Assembly: GCA_035551935.1 (NCBI GenBank)
Contig: DASZMJ010000248.1
Location: 1-13,987 of the forward strand
Direction: 5' to 3'
Source: DASZMJ01 sp035551935
Lineage (GTDB): Bacteria; Planctomycetota; Planctomycetia; Isosphaerales; Isosphaeraceae
Length of the DNA stretch: 13,987 bases
The notes beneath the pieces were generated by a model. The model was not told the DNA's origin. It searched no databases and saw only the letters and a program-made list of their open reading frames with translations. Of this stretch, positions 6,972 to 13,838 are shown in pieces. Within the stretch, counting starts at the first letter, position 1; each line of letters begins with the position of its first letter. The translations under genes and the position numbers were made by a program.

Positions 6972-8209
6972 GAGGGGATGGCCAGCGCCTTGGGCCCGAG
7001 GGTGACGAAGGTCATGTCGGCGACGTCCTGGCCCGCGGCGAAGGTGGAGACGGAGGAGGGGGTCAAGGCGTCGAGGGCGGAAGCGATCTCGTCGAGGGTG
7101 CGGACGCGGCCGAGGTAGTACCAGTCGGCGGCGAGGGAGGAGGAGCGGCTCATGCTGGACTCTTGCTGCATGATGAGCGAGCTCTTCAGCCCGGCGCGCA
7201 TCATGTCGAGTTCCTCGGCCTCGACGCCGTCGCGGGCGAGGCGGCCGATCTCGGCGAGGGTCACGTCCATCGTCTCCTGGGCGCGGTCGGAGGAGGTGCC
7301 GGCGTAGCAGAGCACCGCGGCGCGGTCGCGGAGCCCTTCATAACCGGCGTAGACCGAGTAACAGAGCCCGCGCTTCTCGCGGACCTCGGTGAAGAGGCGC
7401 GCCGAGGCGTAGCCGCCGAGGATCGCCGTCGCGGCGCGGGCGGCGTAATAGTCGGGGCTCGAGATCGTCACCGTCGGATACGCCAGCGCGATCTGGGTCT
7501 GCTGGGTTTCCTTGAGGATATGATCGCGCTTCGGGCCGGTAGGGCGGACGGTGATGGCCGGCTCGGGCCGCGGGTGCCAGGCGTCGAAGAGGCGGCCGAC
7601 GGCGTCGCGGAGGGCGGGCCAGTCGATCGCGCCGGCGACGCCGAGGATCGAGCCGTTGGGGCGATACGCGGCCCGATGGAACGCGCGCAACGCCTCGGGC
7701 GTGACGGCCTCGACCCCCTCGGGCGTGCCGGGCGACGGCCGGCCCCAGGGGTCGGGGAAATGCCGACGCCTCAGCTCGTGCATGACCTTCGAGCCGGGGT
7801 CGTCCTCGAGCCCCTGCAACCCCTGCAACGCCAGCGCGCGGATCGGCTCGACCTCCTCGTCGTCGAGGGACGGCCGGAGGATCATGTCGGCGAAGATCTC
7901 AAGCGCCGGCATCAGATTGCGGCCGAGGGTCGCCGCCGAGAGGCTGGTATGGACCGTCTGCGCGCTCTCGCCGTGGCTAACGCCGAGGTTGTCGAGCGCC
8001 GTCAGGAGTTCGCGACTATCTCTCTCGCCCGCCCCCCGGCCGATCCAGTCGGCGAGCATGCCCGCCTCGCCGCCCAATCCTTCCGGCTCGAACGCCGCCC
8101 CGGCCGGCAGCAGGAACGTGAAGGCCGCCGAGCGGACCCCGGGCATCGACTCGGCGACCAGGACGAGGCCGTTGGGGAAAACGTGTTGCTGGATGGTCGT
8201 CTGGGTCAC
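6968..8209 (-). CDS. Non-catalytic M16 subunit (MPP-alpha-like)
   Basis: The product is 413 residues, nearly the same length as the catalytic partner. The N-terminal layout (HVFPNGLVLVAE, then LLPAGAAFEPEGLGG) aligns with the partner, but the HFLEH position reads GEAGM, so both histidines and the catalytic glutamate are absent. The C-terminal half keeps LGGYASARLFTEVREKRGL followed by CYSVYAGYEG, the M16 segment whose Arg and Tyr bind substrate. In heterodimeric M16 enzymes one subunit supplies zinc and the other this Arg-Tyr site, so it fits the regulatory subunit. The GTG start at 8209 is chosen because GAGGA lies just upstream (8214-8218, a short 4-base gap). The longer frame from 8272 would translate REP DNA. 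The stop codon comes from an REP head. Confidence 0.88.
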   Translation of the reverse strand: MTQTTIQQHVFPNGLVLVAESMPGVRSAAFTFLLPAGAAFEPEGLGGEAGMLADWIGRGAGERDSRELLTALDNLGVSHGESAQTVHTSLSAATLGRNLMPALEIFADMILRPSLDDEEVEPIRALALQGLQGLEDDPGSKVMHELRRRHFPDPWGRPSPGTPEGVEAVTPEALRAFHRAAYRPNGSILGVAGAIDWPALRDAVGRLFDAWHPRPEPAITVRPTGPKRDHILKETQQTQIALAYPTVTISSPDYYAARAATAILGGYASARLFTEVREKRGLCYSVYAGYEGLRDRAAVLCYAGTSSDRAQETMDVTLAEIGRLARDGVEAEELDMMRAGLKSSLIMQQESSMSRSSSLAADWYYLGRVRTLDEIASALDALTPSSVSTFAAGQDVADMTFVTLGPKALAIPS

Positions 8210-8237
8210 GAGTTCCTCGGAACGGGTGCCATTCCTC

Positions 8238-8305
8238 GTAGGGCAGGGCTCGCCCTGCCGCATCCGCTTCATCGGAAGGAAGAGGCAGGGCGAGCCCTGC
8301 CCTAC
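8238..8305. repeat. Inverted REP pair, family 3
   Basis: Two perfect 22-base inverted arms at 8238-8259 and 8284-8305 surround a 24-base spacer. Each has an intact GTAG head followed by GGCAGGGC, TC, GCCCTGCC. The sequence differs from the other two REP families, but the design is the same. The pair lies between the GNAT stop codon (15 bp) and the start of the non-catalytic M16 gene (28 bp). Confidence 0.9.
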
Positions 8306-8320
8306 ATCATACGGCTGCCG

Positions 8321-8851
8321 TCAGCCGTCGACTGCCTTGTAGAGGGTCTTCGCCCGGCGGAAGCCGACGGCTCGATACAGGAGGACGGCGCCGGAGTTCT
8401 CGGCGGTGACTTCGAGGTAGGCGCGGCGGAGGCCGGCGTGGTGGAAGCCGTCGAGGGCGCGGCGGAGGAGGGCCTGGCCGAGGCCGAGGCCGCGGGACTC
8501 GGGGACGACGCCGACGTTCTGGATGGCGCCGATCGGGCCGCGGTCGATGACGCCCTGGATCGTGCCGCACGGGCCGGTCGGGCCGGCGACGAGCCAGGTG
8601 GCGCCGGGGAGGAAGCCGGGCTTGCGGCGGATCTCGCGCATCAGGCGACGGCAGCCGTCCAGGTCGCCGAGGCAGGGGAAGACGTGCGCGTCGATCTCCT
8701 CGCGGAAGCAGCGATATTTCACCGACGCATGCTGCTCCAGGAGCGCCTCCTCCCACGCCACCCACCGGAACGTCGGCGGCAAGGCCGCCGGCGGCCGGGG
8801 GACGTCGAGGTCGATCTCCATCCGGAACCGCTTGTAATAGCTGATCGCCAT
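8321..8851 (-). CDS. GNAT-family N-acetyltransferase
   Basis: The product is 176 residues, a single GNAT domain. Motif A, the acetyl-CoA pyrophosphate loop, is NVGVVPESRGLGLGQALL (112-129), with the R-G-L-G-L-G turn. Motif B is LEVTAENSGAVLLYRAVGF (146-164), ending in an RRAKTLYK strand typical of these enzymes. The protein would transfer an acetyl group from acetyl-CoA to an unknown amine. The N-terminal 30 residues are less conserved in appearance. The start at 8851 is preferred because upstream codons in this frame are Arg/Pro-rich filler, although no clear Shine-Dalgarno sequence precedes it; M11 is an alternative. It is the first gene of the likely minus-strand unit with the M16 pair, 111 bp before the next start. 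Confidence 0.88.
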   Translation of the reverse strand: MAISYYKRFRMEIDLDVPRPPAALPPTFRWVAWEEALLEQHASVKYRCFREEIDAHVFPCLGDLDGCRRLMREIRRKPGFLPGATWLVAGPTGPCGTIQGVIDRGPIGAIQNVGVVPESRGLGLGQALLRRALDGFHHAGLRRAYLEVTAENSGAVLLYRAVGFRRAKTLYKAVDG

Positions 8852-8991
8852 CGCGCGTCGACGACCCGAACCGACCGCGGCCGAGGGCTCTGGTGGGGTC
8901 CCGAGACCAGGGCCCCGCCATTCTAATGGCCGCCGCGCCGGGCGGTCAATCGCGTGGCGGGCGCCGCCCGTGCCTGGCACAATGGCAGGCG
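8852..8991. other. Divergent intergenic region
   Basis: These 140 bp separate the GNAT gene (minus) and the first GT-C-like gene (plus), so promoters for both directions should lie here. GGTCCCGAGACC and nearby GGGCCCC are short GC dyads. I cannot identify a confident -35/-10 pair on either strand. Confidence 0.35.
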
Positions 8992-10650
8992 ATGCGACAC
9001 GCGGTGACGTCCTTGCCGCCCTGGCTCGCCCGGCCGCTGGGCCTCCTGCCCACGATCGCCGTCGGCGCGATCCTCTGCGCCGCGCCGGCGTACCTGTTGC
9101 GCGATGCACTCTGGCATCACGTGCCGGCCGGCGAGGACTTCGTCGTGCTGGCCGCCTCCCGAACGGTGACGGGCGAGTTCGCCCCGGTCGGGACGCCCCC
9201 CGTCGGCCCCTGGTTCCGGGCCTGGACGTACCTGCTCGGCCGGTTCGCGGGCGACCTGGCCGACCTGCCGGGGGTGTTGACGATCGGGGCGCTCGTGCCG
9301 TTCGTGCTCGTTGTGTTCGCGGTCGGGCACGTCGTCGCGCACGAGTGGAAACGGATGGCGCCGGGCTTCGCGGCGATGGCGGTGCTCGGGTGTTCGACGG
9401 TGCTCGAGCCGGCCGCGACGCACTTCGCGGCGAGCGCGGCGCTCTGGGCCGGGTTCGGCACGCTGGCGATGCTCGCGGCCTTGCAAGAGTGGCGGGCGAC
9501 CGGGCGGGTGCGGTGGATGGCCCTGGCGTGCCTGGCGGTGTTGCTCGCCGCGTGGTCGGCCCCGGCCGGATACGTCGCCGGGCCGGCGGGATTCGTCTAC
9601 CTCTGGGCCGACGGCCGGCCTCGGTGCAAGAAGGCGGCGGCGATCCCGCTGGTCGTCGGCCTCGCGTGCGCGGGCGTCGCGATCGGAATGGGGGGATGGA
9701 CTCCGAGCCGGGCGGCGCATCCGCTCGTCGCCGTGCTCGACACGTTCCGGGCGATCCCCGAGGCCCTCGTCCTCGGCAACCTCGGCCTGGATGCGGCCGT
9801 CGACCCGGCGCAAGGGGCCGTGTTCGTCGTCGCGATCGTCGCCCTTTGGGCCTGGACGCGCCTGGGGTCGGAACGGGGGACAGGCACCTCGAAGACTCGG
9901 AGCCAGTCCCCGTCCCGGCCGCGCCCCCCGTGGCCGAGCCCGCTCGAGGCCGCCGGGGCGACGATGGTCGTCGTCGGGTTCCTGCTGGCCTTCACGTTCA
10001 CGTTCCAGCCGGGTCCTCCCTTCGACGGCCTCGACCCGATCCGGGTCGATCCGACGATCCCGCAGGTCGGCGCCGTCCTGTTCGTCGCCGGCTGGTGGGC
10101 CGGGCCGGCGGGCGAATGGCCGGGTTGGCCCCGGCCGTTGTCGCGGGGCGCGGCGCCGGCGGTGCTCGGGCTGGCGGTCCTCTTGATCGCACTCCACGGG
10201 CCGCGCGCCGAGCGCCTCGTCCTCGACGAGGCGCCCGAGGTGACGCCGGCCGAGATGCGCGGGTTCATCGAGACGTTCCGCACGCAAGGGTCGCTCGACC
10301 CCGAGGGCACCCTGCCGCCGGAATTGCTCAAGGCCCGCGCGATCGTCCTGGCCGACGACCGCCGCGAGGCCCAGCGCCTCTTCCTCGCCCGACTCGACCG
10401 CGCCGAGCGGATCGCGTCGGCCCGCGGATTCGACCGCGCCTCGATCCGCCGCGCCTTCGGCCGCGTCCTCGGCCCCGGCCTGCCCGCCGACCTCCCCGAC
10501 TTCGACGCCGTCGACCTCCTGAACCTCCCCGACTCCGGCCAACCCGCCGACCCGGCCGCCGTCCACGCCGCGCTCGGCAACCTGCTCATCTCCACGCCCG
10601 AGCCTCGGCCGCCGTGGCTACCGAAGGGGGAGCCTTGGCCTCCGAAATAG
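8992..10650 (+). CDS. Polytopic membrane protein, GT-C glycosyltransferase-like (diverged copy)
   Basis: The product is 552 residues: about nine to ten membrane segments to residue 401, then a soluble C-terminal domain of about 150 residues. The layout resembles GT-C transferases, which use lipid-linked sugars and carry acidic residues in the first outer loop; here GEDF (47-50). It is a paralogue of the next gene: compare GFAAMAVLG (125-133), FRAIPEALVLGNL (252-264), SPLEAAGA (316-323), AGWWA (366-370) and the end PWLPKGEPWPPK. The PHNVH segment of the paralogue is replaced by TPPVGPW, so activity may be altered or lost. Residues 294-309 come from an inserted palindromic repeat. The start at 8992 is chosen because earlier codons resemble non-coding filler. 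The sugar and the acceptor are unknown. Confidence 0.7.
   Translation: MRHAVTSLPPWLARPLGLLPTIAVGAILCAAPAYLLRDALWHHVPAGEDFVVLAASRTVTGEFAPVGTPPVGPWFRAWTYLLGRFAGDLADLPGVLTIGALVPFVLVVFAVGHVVAHEWKRMAPGFAAMAVLGCSTVLEPAATHFAASAALWAGFGTLAMLAALQEWRATGRVRWMALACLAVLLAAWSAPAGYVAGPAGFVYLWADGRPRCKKAAAIPLVVGLACAGVAIGMGGWTPSRAAHPLVAVLDTFRAIPEALVLGNLGLDAAVDPAQGAVFVVAIVALWAWTRLGSERGTGTSKTRSQSPSRPRPPWPSPLEAAGATMVVVGFLLAFTFTFQPGPPFDGLDPIRVDPTIPQVGAVLFVAGWWAGPAGEWPGWPRPLSRGAAPAVLGLAVLLIALHGPRAERLVLDEAPEVTPAEMRGFIETFRTQGSLDPEGTLPPELLKARAIVLADDRREAQRLFLARLDRAERIASARGFDRASIRRAFGRVLGPGLPADLPDFDAVDLLNLPDSGQPADPAAVHAALGNLLISTPEPRPPWLPKGEPWPPK
9870..9920 (+). repeat. Intragenic palindromic repeat (copy 1)
   Basis: Inside the reading frame, GGGGACAGGCACCT...GACTCGGAGCCAGTCCCC can fold back on itself through GGGGAC/GTCCCC and GGC/GCC. 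The same core is at 12179-12207 in the paralogous gene on the opposite strand. It encodes a Ser/Thr/Arg linker (SERGTGTSKTRSQSPSRP) in the loop before PLEAAGA. The paralogue has only about four residues in this loop, so an insertion of roughly 15 codons is inferred. Confidence 0.82.
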
Positions 10651-10754
10651 AAGAGGGAGTCACTACAAAGACACAAAGAGTACAAAGAAAATTGAATTTA
10701 AAAATTTTCAAATTCTCTTCATGTTAATTGTGCCTTTGTGGTGAATCCCTCTTC
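10650..10754. repeat. Long imperfect palindrome with AT-rich loop (copy 2)
   Basis: Arms at 10650-10687 and 10717-10754 match at 29 of 38 positions, with the best match in the outer half (GAAGAGGGA...TCCCTCTTC and the CAAAG/CTTTG block). The loop is A/T-rich. It shares the TTCACCGCAAAGACACA-type core with the element at 2151-2262 but has decayed more. It begins on the last base of the TAG stop codon of the gene at 8992-10650 and lies upstream of the next plus-strand gene. Confidence 0.8.
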
Positions 10755-10848
10755 TCGCCCCGGCCCTTCGTGTTGCATCCCCCCCCGCCCGGACCGATGA
10801 TGGACGGGGCGGTGCGGACCCTGGAAGACGAGAAGCGAGGCTCGGGGG

Positions 10849-12750
10849 ATGGTGCGGCCGAGGGTGTCGGCGTTGCGGTTGACCTGCGGGGCGGCGGGGG
10901 CCGTGGCGTGGGTGGTCGCGGGGGTCTGGGTGCTGCGGCAGAACGTCCACGGCGCCGGCATGGCGCGGGGGATGGTCTACGAGGCCCCGACGGCGTTCGC
11001 GGCCGCGTCGGCGTTGCCGCTCGTCGCGGCCCTGGCGTGGCTGATCCCGGCCAAAGCGTGGGGCCGGCCGCTGAGTCGGGTCGCGACCGCGGCGCTCGTG
11101 TTCGTGGCCTGCATGGCGCCGGCGTGGCTGCTATCGGACTCGCTGGCGACGAGCCGGATCTACGGCGACGACTTCGAGTACATCGGCACCTCGCGCACGT
11201 TCCCAAGGGCGTTGGCGAACCTGTTCACGCCGCATAATGTTCATATCGTGCCCGTCTGGCGGATCATCACGGCGACGGTGCTCGCGCTGGCGGGCGACCT
11301 GGCGCACTCGCAGCAGACGCTGGCGGCGACGGCCTACGCGATCCTCGCGGCGACGATGCTGTTGCTCGGCCGGTTCGTCGCGCGCGAGACGGGCCGCGCC
11401 GCGGCGGGGTTCGCGGCCATGGTCGTCTACGGCACGACGTCCCTGATGTGGCCCGCCGCCTGGTGGTTCTCGGCGAGCCAGGCGACGGCCGCCGCGTTCG
11501 GCATCCTCGCGACGCTCTATTATCTGCAATCGTGGAAGCGATCGGGGGGCGCCTGGCGGCTCGCGATGGCATGCCTGGCGACGCTGGCGGCGTGCTGGTG
11601 CTGGACGGTCGGCCTGGTCGGCGGCGTCGTGGGCGCGGTGTACGTACTGGCGGACTGGAGGCCGAATTCGGGGAGGCGTCGGTGGCCGGTCGTCGCGGCG
11701 GGGCTGGTCGTGCTGACCTCGGTCGCGGCGGCGGGGCTTGACCTGGCGTTGGCGCAGAAGGCGATCGAGGAGCAGGCGAAGGTCAGCTTCCACGGCCGGT
11801 CGACGAACGAGGCGATGAACGTCGCCGTCGGCATCAGCCACACGATCCAGGCGATCCCCGAGCGGCTGATCCTGGGGGGCCTTGCGGTGGTGGCCGACCT
11901 GGAGTTCCAGCAGGCGGCGATGCTCCTGCTCGCGATCGTCGGCGCCTGGGCCTGGACCCGCCGCGGGGCGCGGCCGACCCCGCTCGAGGCCGCCGGCGCG
12001 GCCATCTTGATCTTCGGCTCGGTCCTGGAGTGGAGCTTCCGCGGGTACCTGCCGTTCAACAGCCTCCGCGGCTTCGTCCCCTGGTACGACGTGATCCCCT
12101 ACCTCGGCCTCGTCCTGTTCCTCGTCGGCTGGTGGGCGGCGTTGCGATTCCCCGCCGCGCCGGCCTCGGGAAATGGGGACTGGCTCCGAGTCCGCGAAGG
12201 TGCCTGTCCCCATTTCCCGAGGCCGGCGCCGTTGACGCGGGCCTCGGCGCTCGCCCTCGTGCTGCTCCAGCTCGGCCTGATCGTTCTCCACCAGCCGCGG
12301 GCCGACGCCCTGCTGGGGACGTACCTGCCTCCGCTGTTACCCTCGGAGTCCGCGAAGTTCCCGATCCCACCGTTGCTGCGCGCCCGGAACCTGGCCGTGG
12401 CCGCGAACCGCGCGGAGTGGCAGCTCGAGCACCTCCACCGGCTCGACGACGCCCAGGCCCTCGCCCGCCGCCACGGCGTCGGCCGCGACGCACTGATCGC
12501 TGCCTACGGCCGAGTCATCTACCCCGATCCCCCCTACGTCTACGACGCCGACCTCCTCGACCTGCCGCTCCACGGCGTCCGCCTCGACCCCGCCCGCGTC
12601 CACCGCGAGTTCGACCGCTTCTTCGCCCCCCAGGAGGAGCCGAAGCCCTCCTGGCTCGGGCCCGGAGACCCCTGGCCCCCCAAGGACGCCGCCATCGGCG
12701 TGAAGCGCCCCGACCGCGGCGCCCGCGCGGCGAAGCCGGACGGGGGATGA
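10849..12750 (+). CDS. Polytopic membrane protein, GT-C glycosyltransferase-like
   Basis: The product is 633 residues with ten or more hydrophobic segments and a soluble C-terminal domain from about 485. The outer loop after the third membrane segment has IYGDDFEYIG (104-113) and FTPHNVHIVPVWR (126-138). An Asp-Asp pair and a nearby His-containing loop are what GT-C enzymes use to bind metal and lipid-phosphate sugar. It therefore looks like an uncharacterised envelope glycosyltransferase; substrate and acceptor are unknown. It is a longer paralogue of the gene at 8992-10650, with about 70 extra N-terminal residues forming two membrane segments. Residues 437-461 derive from a palindromic repeat inserted between membrane segments. 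The ATG has GAGG about 9 bases upstream. The end SWLGPGDPWPPK matches the paralogue, followed by a charged tail. Confidence 0.72.
   Translation: MVRPRVSALRLTCGAAGAVAWVVAGVWVLRQNVHGAGMARGMVYEAPTAFAAASALPLVAALAWLIPAKAWGRPLSRVATAALVFVACMAPAWLLSDSLATSRIYGDDFEYIGTSRTFPRALANLFTPHNVHIVPVWRIITATVLALAGDLAHSQQTLAATAYAILAATMLLLGRFVARETGRAAAGFAAMVVYGTTSLMWPAAWWFSASQATAAAFGILATLYYLQSWKRSGGAWRLAMACLATLAACWCWTVGLVGGVVGAVYVLADWRPNSGRRRWPVVAAGLVVLTSVAAAGLDLALAQKAIEEQAKVSFHGRSTNEAMNVAVGISHTIQAIPERLILGGLAVVADLEFQQAAMLLLAIVGAWAWTRRGARPTPLEAAGAAILIFGSVLEWSFRGYLPFNSLRGFVPWYDVIPYLGLVLFLVGWWAALRFPAAPASGNGDWLRVREGACPHFPRPAPLTRASALALVLLQLGLIVLHQPRADALLGTYLPPLLPSESAKFPIPPLLRARNLAVAANRAEWQLEHLHRLDDAQALARRHGVGRDALIAAYGRVIYPDPPYVYDADLLDLPLHGVRLDPARVHREFDRFFAPQEEPKPSWLGPGDPWPPKDAAIGVKRPDRGARAAKPDGG
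12157..12229 (+). repeat. Intragenic palindromic repeat (copy 2)
   Basis: Arms 12157-12187 and 12199-12229 pair at 29 of 31 positions, including 24 contiguous pairs at the outer end (CGGCCTCGGGAAATGGGGAC and its complement). The core is the reverse complement of the repeat at 9870-9920. In the protein it gives SGNGDWLRVREGACPHFP, which has no counterpart in the paralogue at this position (GWWA...PLSR against GWWA...PLTR). It sits in a loop between membrane segments and keeps the frame. Confidence 0.85.
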
Positions 12751-12751
12751 T

Positions 12752-12764
12752 GGCCGGTCCGGCC
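12752..12764. terminator. GC palindrome filling a convergent gap
   Basis: GGCCGGTCCGGCC occupies 13 of the 14 bases between the stop codons of the convergent genes at 10849-12750 and 12765-13679. It can form a 5-bp GC stem with a 3-base loop on either strand. No T-run follows on either side, so a role as a bidirectional terminator is only suggested by its place. Confidence 0.4.
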
Positions 12765-13679
12765 TTACATCCAGGCCCCTTCGCAAATCGTAATGATTAA
12801 GAAACTAATAAATAACAAACTATTAAATAAACCGATGATGGCAAGGTACCAGAGCAGGGAGTTTCGCCCTCGATGCGCGCCTTCGACGAGGCGGATTAGG
12901 GTGGAGTGATGGGGCTTGCTCAGCCAGAGGATGGCCAGGAAGCCGAGCGAGAAGAGCATAAAGACCATCACCGCGGCGACCATCGCCGCCGGGTCCTTCC
13001 CCGCGAGGGACTTCGCGACTCCGAGGATGAGCGCCGCGGCCGCGACGATCCCCATGACGGTCGCGATTCGGAGACGTGACCATCTCGACCCGGGCTTCGC
13101 CAGGCCGGCGACGGACAGCGCCGTCCCCGGCATCTCGGCGATGAGCCACCAGAGCAGGCCGGCGACGGAGAGGGCGTGGTTGATGCGGCCATCGGCGATC
13201 ATGCGGGGGATGTCGGCGGCGGGGACGAGCGCGACGTCCACTTCCTCGGCGTGGTCGAGCTTGACGGCGGCCGTCGGCCGGGCGTTGGGGATGAGGATGG
13301 TGGTGATCCGCGACGACATGATGGACGGGTTCGACCACACGGTGCCGAGGAGGATGGGAGGGTCGCCCTCGAAGCCGGTCTCCTCGGCCAGCTCGCGGGC
13401 GCCGGCGACGAGGGGGTTCTCGCCGGGCTCGAGAAGGCCGCCGGGGGTCTCGAGGCTATCCTCCTTCGAGCCGGCGCGGAACTGCCGGACCAGCACGACC
13501 CGCCGCAATGGCGTCAGCGCGATGACGTGGACCGCGTCGGCCAGCTCCAGGACGTAGAAGTCGTGCCCGAGGCCCGAGGCGCGCGACCGATACCGCTCGC
13601 GACGGAGCCGGAACAGCCAGTTCTCCTCCAGCGTTGTGTCCGACTCCGACGCCTCCCGCTCCCAGCTCGCCGCGCCCAT
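12765..13679 (-). CDS. Nudix hydrolase with C-terminal membrane domain
   Basis: The product is 304 residues. The N-terminal half is a Nudix hydrolase. The Nudix box at 81-103 is complete: G-x5-E-x7-REL-x-EE-x-GF, seen as GLLEPGE and RELAEETGF. The preceding VVLVRQFRAG and LETPGG are close to ADP-ribose/nucleoside diphosphate-sugar pyrophosphatases, so hydrolysis of such a substrate is likely. The C-terminal third adds three membrane segments (about 204-223, 230-253, 276-299), not usual for the family, which would tether the enzyme to the inner membrane. The start at 13679 has GGGAGG just upstream, better than the longer frame to 13760. The last 20 codons are strikingly AT-rich. It converges on the GT-C-like gene, 14 bp apart. 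Confidence 0.87.
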   Translation of the reverse strand: MGAASWEREASESDTTLEENWLFRLRRERYRSRASGLGHDFYVLELADAVHVIALTPLRRVVLVRQFRAGSKEDSLETPGGLLEPGENPLVAGARELAEETGFEGDPPILLGTVWSNPSIMSSRITTILIPNARPTAAVKLDHAEEVDVALVPAADIPRMIADGRINHALSVAGLLWWLIAEMPGTALSVAGLAKPGSRWSRLRIATVMGIVAAAALILGVAKSLAGKDPAAMVAAVMVFMLFSLGFLAILWLSKPHHSTLIRLVEGAHRGRNSLLWYLAIIGLFNSLLFISFLIITICEGAWM

Positions 13680-13838
13680 GCCCCCTCCCGTCCTCGTGGT
13701 TTGTCCCGGAAGCCGTGCGCCCCGATTGTCCCCGCGCGCCGACCGCGTGCCAACCACCACTCCCCTCGCCCCGGTGGGGCTGACCGACCGTCACTCTCGG
13801 GGCGGCGCCGTCGAGGCCCTCGCCGTCGGCCCGCCTTC

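Noticed and set aside
8210..8272. N-terminal extension of the non-catalytic M16 protein (start at 8272)
   Set aside because: The extra residues (MKRMRQGEPCPTRNG) are a translation of the family 3 REP. GTG at 8209 has a GAGGA upstream and gives a length equal to the partner.
6605..8926. A 773-codon plus-strand frame
   Set aside because: It is antisense to the M16, 85-residue and GNAT genes, and has the Gly/Ala/Arg/Val-rich composition usual for shadow frames in GC-rich DNA.
8852..9109. N-terminal extension of the GNAT protein (start at 9109)
   Set aside because: It overlaps the divergent gene at 8992 and consists of Arg/Gly/Pro-rich filler with no GNAT similarity.
8923..10566. A 547-codon minus-strand frame opposite the first GT-C-like gene
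   Set aside because: It is antisense to a gene with clear membrane segments and a paralogue. Its composition is charged filler with no domain.
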